In this document: positions 36,721 through 45,689 of the stretch, piece after piece
Layout: the number at the start of each line of letters is the position of its first letter
Numbering within the stretch: position 1 is the first letter of the stretch
From: Spisula solida
Lineage: Eukaryota; Mollusca; Bivalvia; Venerida; Mactridae
Direction: 5' to 3'
Assembly (NCBI GenBank): GCA_947247005.1
Contig: OX365953.1
Location: 27,030,784 to 27,094,783, forward strand
Length of the DNA stretch: 64,000 bases
Translations under genes and position numbers: made by a program
The notes under the pieces: model-generated
What the model saw: only the letters and a program-made list of their open reading frames with translations
The model's database searches: none
Told to the model about the DNA's origin: nothing

Positions 36721-37006
36721 TATCAGCTAGCCTCCTAAGTATGGCTTGATTCCTGTGGGCATTCTTTTCAGCTCTTGTTAGATAGTGCTTCCTAAAAGCA
36801 TTTTCTACTTCTGTTAGGGGTGTGTCACTTATCCTCATGGTACCAGCTTTCTGCGTAGGTGACGGCGGGAACTGAGTGGAATAGAACTTGTCTGTATTCA
36901 CCTGACCATACCAGTCCTCTGCCCTCGTAGATAGCTGGTCTGCAGCTTGAACATGCATCCTGTAACTTGCAGTTGTTGCATGCTCCTCAGAACTCTCGAG
37001 CATAAT

Positions 37007-37021
37007 ATCATCAGCAGCATA
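37007..37021 (-). pseudogene. RT catalytic box with inserted alanine (YAADD)
   Basis: The expected YADD motif reads Tyr-Ala-Ala-Asp-Asp (codons TAT GCT GCT GAT GAT), within KAVRYAADDIMLESSEEH. A duplicated GCT codon separates Tyr from the Asp pair. This would be expected to disable polymerase activity even without the other lesions. Confidence 0.8.
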
Positions 37022-37181
37022 ACGGACTGCCTTAATTCCTGGGTATGATGGAAACTAGATCATTTATGAAGTGGAGAAGCAAGACAATTTGAAGCTTTTG
37101 TTTCCATCTAAACTGACCCTAGCTCTTCTGTTTGACAGGTATGATTTGATCCACGTTTACACTGTACCTGCTATTCCATTC

Positions 37182-37372
37182 CGTAGAAACTTCACTAAAA
37201 GACCATAAGTCCATACCTTGTCAAATGCTCCCTACAGGTCAATCAATGAAACGAGTGTGACCCTTTTCTGTTTGAAGACATCTACGATCTCCTGAGCAAA
37301 GTATTTTGTGTAGTCTTCCGTGGGACGGAATTTTCTTAATCCAGCCCGTTGGTTGGCCAGTAATTGGTTGTT
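37182..37372 (-). pseudogene. RT palm motif A region of the dead LINE
   Basis: The longest well-kept stretch: NQLLANQRAGLRKFRPTEDY, TKYFAQEIVDVFKQKRVTLV, then SLIDL-stop-GAFDKVWTYG. The stop (TAG, at 37232-37234) replaces the residue after the IDL core, in the position where related elements usually carry Gln or a similar residue. Just downstream, the GVPQGG-type motif B is absent and the frame shifts before the YADD box. Confidence 0.85.
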
Positions 37373-37559
37373 TGATTACAGATACCACTTCGTTCGCTGG
37401 TTAATAATGCCCTGCGTTGTTTTACCAACGACGCTGGTGAGGCTGATACGGCGATCACTTGATGCTTTGTTTCAGTCCTTTCCATATGGGGATAGTGATC
37501 ATTGTAACCTCTCGCCAAATTTATGGGAGTTTTCCTTCTCTCAAGCTGAGGTTTAATAT

Positions 37560-37612
37560 AAATTTTGTATTGTCTCTCAATAGGAAAGAATATTATAGAA
37601 TAAATAAATAAA
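37560..37612 (+). mobile_element. 53-bp retro-insert with 13-bp target-site duplication
   Basis: A 53-bp segment ending in agaataaataaataaa interrupts the RT frame of the dead LINE. It is bracketed by a perfect 13-bp direct repeat, tgaggtttaatat, at 37547-37559 and 37613-37625. The 3' A-rich (aaat)n tail and long duplication are the marks of target-primed reverse transcription of an extremely 5'-truncated transcript, inserted in plus orientation. Confidence 0.85.
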
Positions 37613-38311
37613 TGAGGTTTAATATTGTAGGAGTGTATCCATTGCAAGGCAGCCACGGTTGTATAATGCTATCTGGACAAGGTAACTTCTTGGACTTGAG
37701 CTATATAAGGGCTACCTGTAGCTCATTCAGACTGGGTCGTTTTCCATCATTTCCTTCTATGAACTATTGCCTTTCCCCTCTCCTTTTCTCCTCGCATCTC
37801 TCTCATGGTGTTTGCTGGTCGAGATGTTACTTACACATGCATAGTTCTCAGCAAATTTGTCTGCTGTCTGTTTTGCTACAAGCAGCGTTTCATTCTCTAC
37901 GTAAGTGGTTGTGTCTTTGTTGCTTCCTCCTTTATCGTTCTGCTGTTTGGTGAGCTTCCAAAGCTTTGTGAAATCATTTTCCAAGTTGAGAGGCGTAGTC
38001 TTCTCTATCTAACTTTCTCGTTTCATCTGGATCTTTTTTATTGTTTAAGCCTGATACTGTTTTTTCGAGAGGGGTGTGTTTCGGTCTCTTGACTGACTTC
38101 TGATAATTAATTCTGAAGTTCTTCCAAGTCATTACTCCAGTATGGCTTGTAGTCTCTCCGTGAACCTCGATGAATACAATACATGTTTGTGCAGCTTTCA
38201 GAACAGTATCATTAAAGTTTTAGGTTACATGGTTGGTGCCTCTGCCTTATATTCGTATATGTCTGCAGAGGTCACAAGATAGTTTCTTGTAATTGCTCCA
38301 TTTTGCTGACT

Positions 38312-38645
38312 TACTTTTCCTCTTCATGCCAAACGGGACATAATGCTACAACTAGCTTTCTCCATCTTCTACGGTGCTATGCATTGGGCTTGTTCCCCAG
38401 GAATATTCCATGTCCATCAGTTCTGTTGTTACTGTTCTTCTCAATGTTGTTCTATGTCTGCCTATTTTTATTTTTTCAGGTGGTGTCCAGTATAAAGCAA
38501 TTTTGGGGATTATGGTTGGTGCCATTCTCATTGATTGTCGTAACCATCTTATGCGCCTTTGTTTTATTTCGCTTCCATTATTTCTGTTTCTGATTTTTGT
38601 GAATATGTCTTTATTGCTGATTCTAAATGGTCAAAATATAATATT
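38312..38645 (-). mobile_element. RTE-type LINE 3' fragment nested in the dead LINE
   Basis: The minus strand reads KIRNRNNGSEIKQRRIRWLR, then PKIALYWTPPEKIKIGRHRT and TLRRTVTTELMDMEYSWGTS, and closes with a WHEEE-like end: the C-terminal region of an RTE-like RT (compare 33517-33850). It splits the other LINE between its endonuclease end (LPSID) and its linker (KWSNYKKLS). The host LINE resumes at about 38312. Confidence 0.7.
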
Positions 38646-38968
38646 ATTGCTCCGTTTCGTCTTCCTGTAATCTATCGATGGAAGCTTGGCTCTTGTCTTG
38701 TACTGCAAAGTGAGGCAAACAGGGCTATGGTCAATGCCCTCAAGTGTTGTTCACCTACTTCACTTACTCCACTAGTGACATGACTATGTATAACTGTGTA
38801 TGTCGTCTGCAAAGAAGCCAGGGTCTGGAGTAGAAGTGGTATGCCAGCGTCTAAAATGGAACGTTGGTTGATCATCAGGATCATTTATCAGTAAAATAGT
38901 GTGATAATATTGCCAGGTTTCAATCTCTTCTCCACGTCGATCTATGTGGTCATATCCCCAGCTTTTAT

Positions 38969-39644
38969 CAGAAACAAAATGTGCATGCATCATATAAGTG
39001 TTCGTTTATTTCGTTTAATTTAACATTACACGTATTTGAAACTATTTTTCTATTTAATTGTCTATCTAATTATTTCTTAACAAGCTGTATGCATATCCAA
39101 TTGATGATTTTGTTCACACGGTTTGAAGGTTGTCGTGTACTTAAGCTTCTAAAACATATATATATTTTGAAACGTAAAGAATAAAAAACGACATGACCTT
39201 ATATTTATACAACAACCTATTAAGATTGACATAGATGTCTGATACCGTATAGTAAGTAAAAACGAATTGTGAAATAGCATAAGACATTGTAGATAGGTAA
39301 GATGATTCTGAATATGTAATTCAAATCTTAGGACACGTTGGGAAATGCATGACTCAGTGGTGAAGATTGGTGTGAAAATTATGAAAATGAGGTGGTAAAT
39401 AACTGTAGTAAATAAGTATAGAATGTATTCATATACAAAAAATGTAACAACAAATAGTGTTTCTCTTTATTGAATTTAACATAAGGAGCATAAGAACACC
39501 AGTACTTTGATTTCCAATGAGCCTATGGTAAGACATCGCTCAAACATCAAATACCCTGAAAACGTCGACGAAACCTAACAGAGATTCAGTTGCTTTCTGG
39601 TTAATTATGCACGGAAATCAAAGTCCACATTGCGGAGTGAGTAT
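38969..39644. other. No gene or repeat recognised
   Basis: Unique AT-rich sequence. Confidence 0.5.
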
Positions 39645-39795
39645 ATAGGCTTGCTTGAAATATCCATTTTTGGGGATGTGGATGGTTCTTTCTATGTCTG
39701 ACCCTTGGTATGTGGCTAGGCGCTGCCACCGTTTCGGTGAGGCTTTGGATTGTCTGTGCGCTACAGTATTTACGGTATTCATTGATTCGCACACT
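39645..39795 (-). repeat. Dispersed repeat R2, copy 2
   Basis: The reverse strand carries tactgtagcgcacagacaat, gcctagccacatacc, gtcagacatagaaagaacca and aatggatatttcaagcaagc then ctatatactcac, matching 34375-34525. Two overlapping minus-strand ORFs here (39601-39863) read the repeat in two frames; neither is preserved in copy 1. Confidence 0.6.
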
Positions 39796-40568
39796 ATACA
39801 GGTTTGAATCCCATAATATGTGCAACAAACGATCAATATTGAATTAGCGAAGTGAATTAACAATAAGTATCAGTGTTTAGCTGGAATTTCTGGTTATTCC
39901 ACAAGATTCAAATTCAGAAACGGCCATCGATCTGTTTCATTCGTGCCAGCTGAATAAAAGGGAGAAATCAGAAATGCGCTAATTTACACTCACGACCGAG
40001 GGAAAGACAAACAAGAGCTAAAAGACATCCACGATTCTCATAAAAAACTGAACATCACTTTTTTATTGTCATTGGTTTTTAACGATGCTCCTTTCGTAAG
40101 CTTATATGATTTTGATTGGGTCAAAGCTGTCCTTACACGTGTATAATTTGAAGTAACTGGGAAATACTCGTTCGCTCCAATCATTGCTTGTTTTATAAAT
40201 TAAAAAACAACATGATTTCAAACATCATAGCTGTTACATTTAACACATAAATTTGTTTTCAATGGAGCGAAATGGATTTAAAACACATCGTGTTGGTGAT
40301 CATCATGCACGCTACATTAATAACCAAAGCACAGAGCAAGGTTTTGACATTAGAAAATGTGAAAAAACCAACGCCGCAATGAATTAAACATTACTATTAA
40401 TTAAATGAAATTACTTCCCATAAACGGTTGTATAGAATAACATTTGCTTTTTCTGCAGTATGTAACACAGATATAATTGAACTAATGGATATTTGTATTA
40501 AGTTCAACGGATTGTAACCAGGAAATTATCTGCACTAACTAAGTGAGCACTTGGTGTACAGACATTTG
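39796..40568. other. No gene or repeat recognised
   Basis: Unique AT-rich sequence. Confidence 0.5.
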
Positions 40569-41003
40569 AGTCAATTAATATCGCCACTCGCTTTATCGCG
40601 ATTGGAGTCAAATAATAATGACACTCGCTATATAGCTATTAGATTAAAATAAAAACGACACTCGCTATACACCAATTGGAATAAAATAATAACGATACTC
40701 GCTATGTAGCAATTGGAGTCAAATAATAACGACACTCGCTATGTAGCAATTGGAGCCAAATAATAACGACACTCGCTATATAGCAATTTGAGTCAAAATA
40801 ACGACACTTGCTATTATAGCAATTGGAGTCAAATAATAATGACACTCGCTATTATAGCAATTGGAGTCAAATAATGACGACACTCGCTATATAGCAATTT
40901 GAGTCAAAATAATGACACTTGCTATTATAGCAACTGGAGTCAAATAATAACGACATATGCTATTATAGCAACTGGAGTCAAAACATAACGACACTCGCTA
41001 TTA
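40569..41003. repeat. 37-bp minisatellite, left part
   Basis: Roughly a dozen units of attggagtcaaataataacg then acactcgctatgtagca, with length variants (tattatagca). The array is interrupted by a LINE fragment and resumes at 41604. Confidence 0.93.
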
Positions 41004-41603
41004 TCTTTCAACGTATTGTCTATTTAAACATAATTTCATACGCGAGAAATATCTCGATTGCATACATGAAAGAAAATATTTAATATCATTATCACGATTT
41101 AGAGTATCTGCTCATCAACTATTCATAGAAACAGGCAGACACAACAATATTCCACGAACACAGCGTCTATGTAAATCATGCAACATGTCAAAAACTGAAT
41201 CAGAATTTCACTTCTTGCTAGTTTGCCCAAAATATAGAGACTTACGAAAAAATATTTTAAACCTTATTTCTGTCACTGGACACACCATAATAAATTCATT
41301 TCATTGCTGAATTCTACTTCCAAACTATCTATTAATAACTTGTCAAAATTTATTTATTTCGCAAATAAAATCAGAATTTCTGTTTAAGACATTTCACATT
41401 TTTCATAAAAATTTCATCCTTTTTATCATCCTTTATTTCAAGACCCTTCAGAAAACTATGTTAAAATTTCACCCTGTCACAATGTTTACACACTTTCCAT
41501 ATTTTCTCTTTCTAGTATATTCGATTATTTGTTTGATTATAAATTGTATTAATGCAATTTTATGTCAATAAACTATATGTTATGTTATGTTATGTTATGT
41601 TAT
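41004..41603 (+). mobile_element. 5'-truncated LINE 3' end inserted in the 37-bp array
   Basis: An open frame of 99 codons (41011-41310) ends in TGA. It encodes FKHNFIREKYLDCIHERKYL, ISLSRFRVSAHQLFIETGRH, CKSCNMSKTESEFHFLLVCP and KYRDLRKNI, the C-terminal cysteine/histidine region found after the RT domain in several animal non-LTR elements. About 290 bp of 3' UTR follows, ending in (ttatg)n repeats. Array sequence is present on both sides, and tattat occurs at both junctions, a possible 6-bp target duplication. The clade is uncertain. Confidence 0.85.
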
Positions 41604-41695
41604 GTTATTATAGCAATGGAGTCAAATAATAACGACACTTGCTATTAGTCATATACTAACGACACTCGCTATATAGCAAGTGGAGTCAAATTATA
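41604..41695. repeat. 37-bp minisatellite, right part
   Basis: Two to three units (tagcaatggagtcaaataat, acgacacttgct, then one with tagcaagtggagtcaaatta) continue the array after the LINE insertion. Confidence 0.88.
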
Positions 41696-41834
41696 AGGAC
41701 TGCAGAATCTGTACAACGTATCTACTATCGTTATTCTATCAGTTTAAGCCATAGTGAACTGACATACGCCGGATATTTGACCCATTGCCCTGTCCTGCAA
41801 CTAACAACCAGTAGTAAAGCTACAAGTAATAACT

Positions 41835-41880
41835 AATTGGACAGGGATGGTAGCACTCGGCGGTTTTAAACAGCTTCAAT
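41835..41880 (+). repeat. R1 head fragment
   Basis: taattggacagggatggtag then cactcggcggttttaaacag resembles the R1 5' signature. It is short, about 140 bp from the end of the 37-bp array. Confidence 0.35.
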
Positions 41881-42084
41881 TTCATTAACACGACTAACTG
41901 GCACTTTCTCCTCGTAGTGGTATAATCATTAATGTACTGATATTATTTATTAGAATTTTAAGTATAATATTTATACACATTGATATATATGCATGTTTGC
42001 TTCGAAATTGACACGTCCATGTCTATCTTTTTGTACATGTCTTTCGCACTTGCTATTACTGTGAAATCTGTGCTAAAGATCAAG

Positions 42085-42131
42085 GCTCTGCTCTGCTCTG
42101 CTCTGCTCTGCTCTGCTCTGCTCTGCTCTGC
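42085..42131. repeat. (CTCTG)n microsatellite
   Basis: Nine near-perfect pentamers (ctctg), ending in ctctgccccg. Short ORFs with runs of SRAEQ or LCSAL on opposite strands are products of this tract. Confidence 0.95.
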
Positions 42132-43903
42132 CCCGATGCCGACCATAGTTTTTAATTTAGTATATTGTTATCAATGAACGCAATATGCATGCACGTTCAA
42201 TTATGTGCGTCGTGACCCACATCTGAACCAACAACCACACTCAGTGACCTAACAATTTGTATGTGATAGCGTATTTACTAGCATCTCACTCAAAAATGTT
42301 TAGAAGTGTGTTACAGGACAACCTGAGAACCCAGTTAGCGCTGACATCTATACAGTACCTGTGTACCTTTGCTTTCTAAGACCCTTGAGGTTTGGTCATT
42401 CTAGAGCATTGTATAATACTCCGGCATAATCATAAAGTTCTTATATTTTCGTTTATTGTACAGATTCTAGCAGAAATGGAAGTGCTTGCAATGTTACAGC
42501 TTTTACATGAATGTAAGTGTGCGGTAACCTTCCAAAGTGCACGGCTTTACCATGATAATAAATACTAGAGTTTGTAGCAATAGTCTTAGCACGTAAATCA
42601 TTATTTCTTATATCTGCTAAAATTATAGAATATAATCTTCACGCTGAATGAGAAGTGAGAATTATTTTTACTAGAAACATCTGGAGTTAAAGTGGCCCAC
42701 CATAGCACACTTCTCAACACCTTAGTGCGCATGTCAACAACTCCAGGTCACGTGATCAGAGATCAAAGAGAACGCCGCGGCGATGTAGTGAGTTTTCTAT
42801 ATAACGGAGACGTGAAGTTGTTGAGACGATGATATATATGATATACTTGTATATTTTTGTTTCATAAAGATATGAATTATGTATAAATGTAAGCTGTAGT
42901 TTGTAACAAACAAAAAATGCCGTTTCTATCGCGGTGGAAATTCATTTCGCCGTCGGATTCCCGATTAACGATCAATTCGATAATGAGGTACCAAGTAATA
43001 GGCAAAACACTACTAAATTAATTTTAGGCAAAACAGCAATAAATTAAAATAAAATATAGTATGTATATAATGTCAATATGATGTCAGCATTAAGCAATTA
43101 TTTTTATGTTTCCCGTCTTGATTTCGTCAGAAATTTTTTTTATTATAAACTTATATTCATATAAGCAAATTAATTCATTGTCGGGTATAATATAATATAA
43201 AATATTCGAAATTATTTCTAATTAATAGGTATACCAATATCCATTAGGTTTGTACTACTCATTATATAAAATATGAAATAGTTAGATATCACAGCATTAA
43301 TTTTGTATAAGCACAGGAACTTGCATTTATAAATTGAAAAAAAAAATTAAAACAAATTGAAAACTTTTTTTTCACTGGGCCTACTGTGCATCCTGTATTA
43401 AAATATAGACAGGAATGCAATGCGATTGTATCCCACGAACTATTCTCATACAAATATTTTCTCTATACCAACTTGACAGTTAAAACATAAGTTAAAGGGG
43501 CTAATAACAATACAGAATACATCCGCACCTCAACCGATCGGTACCGATAATCGTCTAATAACGGCTTTTAAAGCCATTATTTGTGGAGTTTTGAAATGGC
43601 GTCGACTCCACACATTTATTTTAAATCATAAATGCAAGTTTCTGTGGTATAAGTCAATTTGAAAATTAGTATCCATGCATTTGTATGCGCTGTATGTGCT
43701 ATATAAAATTATGTATTTTATGTGCTAAATTCAATTACATGCTAATAGTATGTTAATATATTGTGTCAAAATAGTCTATGGTAATCTAGTCATTGGTAAA
43801 TATTCCTGAACCATTAACAGAAAATACAGGTACGTGTTATATCTTCTAAAATGGCCAATAACTTATCACAGGCATATGAGTACAACATGCATATTTATAT
43901 ATA
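42132..43903. other. No gene or repeat recognised
   Basis: Unique AT-rich sequence, with a GC-richer patch at 42690-42830. Confidence 0.5.
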
Positions 43904-44110
43904 CGAGGGTCTCCGTAAAGTTCTAGGACTAATGCCGCCTTTAAAATATATACAAAAATAAAAGCGTGAAAACAACTTTTCTCAATGATATATAACCTCA
44001 AATATTGGTCCCATGTAATGATTTTACCAACCGTTTGTCCAGCTTGTCATCTTTAGCACCATGACGGGTGGCTCCCTTTGGTCCTCGTTATGATCGATAG
44101 TTCTAGTTGG
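43904..44110. mobile_element. Possible one-ended mariner fragment
   Basis: tacgagggtctccgtaaagt then tctaggactaatgcc resembles a mariner terminus preceded by TA. No inverted partner was found downstream, and no transposase can be read with confidence. It could be a truncated copy or chance similarity. Confidence 0.35.
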
Positions 44111-44776
44111 CAAGAAGTCGGTGGCAACCAGGTATTGGCTTGATTCTATTTAGTTCTGACTGTATATCCACATCCAAGTCAGGCACCGACGGTCACCGTC
44201 GTAAATAGTTAGGTTAATAAGCGAGCCATATATCAAAGGATTATAGGGAACATGTATTTGTGTTGAGTTACTAGTAGTACATACTTAACACCCCCTTTCA
44301 TCCTAAACTGAAACGAATGAATTACACAATTATTTAATGCATGTAGATTTTTTCAAAGTTATTGCTGCAAGACGCCATCTGCTTAATAGATGTATTTAAT
44401 ATATAAATAACTACAATCATTATGTATGAGTAAATATCATTAACGGGTGTATACATTTATGTTAATCATGTAAAATCGGTATATTTTTCGGTCGTTAGAC
44501 GATACCCATAATTGATGTTTATGAAAATTTATGGAGAAGGACGAATTATGGTTCAAAAGAAGGGGTTGAGAAACTATGTTCAATAAATAATGCAAAACAA
44601 GAAAAAAATCATGCATAAATGATATTAACAAACATGTTACTTTGATGAAGATAATGACTACCGCCCAGCTCCGGAGTTTCATCAAATTTCAAACGCTTAC
44701 ACGTACCATTTTTTCAATACGCCATAATGTATTTACCAGAAAATAAAAACATTGTCCCAACCCAGTTCCCGTTTAC
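44111..44776. other. No gene recognised
   Basis: AT-rich DNA; if the candidate exon at 44777 is real, this would be its downstream (minus-strand) intron. Confidence 0.4.
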
Positions 44777-44965
44777 TTGATTATTACGGTCTTTAAATAT
44801 GTATTTCACAGTCATCATCCTCTTAGAAGATCTCAAACATTCACGCAAAATCTCGTGCTGTGCTGACGAGTGCCCCGCAGAGTTGCTCCTATTGCGCGTG
44901 GCGCCATCTTTACCAAATTTATTAGACCGAACCGCCGCTTCAATCGAAGCAAAACCTATGGACAT
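44777..44965 (-). CDS. Candidate 5' coding exon, unknown protein
   Basis: On the minus strand an ATG in good context (cagccatgt, at 44963-44965) opens 63 codons that end exactly at a possible donor (caa|gtaaac, GT at 44775-44776). The peptide is hydrophilic and protein-like (MSIGFASIEAAVRSNKFGKD, HEILRECLRSSKRMMTVKYI). The stretch is clearly more GC-rich than its flanks. I do not recognise the family and cannot find a second exon. It may be chance. Confidence 0.25.
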
Positions 44966-45545
44966 GGCTGAGTAATTATATATTTACAATATTTCTGTAG
45001 GTTTATGGCCAGTTAATTTGCTTTTTATTGGAATATATATGTAAGTCATGTTTCGGATTGAAAGATAAGGGCATTCTTAGAAAAGTTGGATCAAGCATTT
45101 GTTTCATATTTCCTGTACTGTCTGGCTGGCTTCAAGTTGATGGTCTGAAAATAGATTGCGGTTTTCTAAAAATAAAACTAAGTATCTTTTCGGGGTATAT
45201 TCTAATACTACTCGTATATTATACACCCAAAGATTAATTGTTTACGTGTTCTAAGCAATAACCACTTGTGGCTAATTAGTTGCCAATGAGTATTAATAGT
45301 ACAAGGATATCGTCCAATATTAGCACAATTAAAATATGCAGATAAAGTACTTCCGATATAAACACGAAACTAAAGTTAAACTTTTCTCAATTATTTATCG
45401 ACTTAAAACAAATCATACAAAAAATAACTGCTGCATATGGAATGTGGTATTGTTGGTTATTCTAAATATATCAAACAGGTTACAAAAAAGTATGTGACTA
45501 TCACACACATAAAATTAGTTTGTAAGTTGTAGTTGTAAGATACAA
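44966..45545. other. No gene recognised
   Basis: AT-rich DNA. The 69-codon plus-strand ORF at 45028-45237 has no supporting feature. Confidence 0.45.
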
Positions 45546-45612
45546 ACATTTACTGCCGAGCATAGCCTTTATTGCCAGTCAGCTTTCTGCTGAAATATTG
45601 CTGGCATATGAG

Positions 45613-45684
45613 TGCCTCCTCCGGTATTTGAAACCAGGACGCCAGATTAGACGGCGAGCGCGCTAACCATTGAGCTACGGAGGC
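45613..45684 (-). pseudogene. tRNA-like sequence (tRNA pseudogene or SINE head)
   Basis: The minus strand reads gcctccgtagctcaatggtt at the 5' end. The acceptor stem pairs (gcctcc/ggaggc), and the T arm is good (ctggt-ttcaaat-accgg). The D arm is partial, and the anticodon arm does not form a normal 5-bp stem with T33, so no anticodon can be assigned. Sequence downstream on the minus strand (to about 45545, with catatgccagcaatatttca) may be a SINE body. Confidence 0.6.
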
Positions 45685-45689
45685 ATATA

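Larger units (their letters stand above)
36190..38968 (-). mobile_element. Dead non-LTR retrotransposon (Jockey/I-like, with RNase H), 5'-truncated
   Basis: Read on the minus strand from 38968: the end of an endonuclease domain (SWGYDHIDRRGEE, INDPDDQPTFHFRRWHTTS, then DHSPVCLTLQ in another frame); a linker (KWSNYKKLSCDLCRHIRIQG, FTKLWKLTKQQND, KQTADKFAENYA); the RT fingers (LKSKKLPCPDSI, REGKLP, SVSLTSVVGKTTQGIINQR); palm motif A; a damaged YADD box; a piece of RNase H (WIPVPHCGVPGNETAGKSAK); and a C-terminal region (WPEPNILDQKL). ORF1 and the endonuclease N-terminus are missing. There are many stops and frameshifts, and at least two internal deletions (RT motif B; thumb to RNase H N-terminus). 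Two later insertions lie inside it. The plus-strand ORFs across this region are shadows. Confidence 0.85.

Noticed and set aside
37612..38783. Plus-strand ORFs rich in Leu, Phe and Cys that look like membrane proteins
   Set aside because: They are antisense shadows of the dead LINE, whose minus-strand reading gives RT, linker and RNase H motifs.
45613..45684. Functional tRNA gene on the minus strand
   Set aside because: The anticodon arm lacks a 5-bp stem with T33 and the D arm is weak, although the acceptor and T arms pair.
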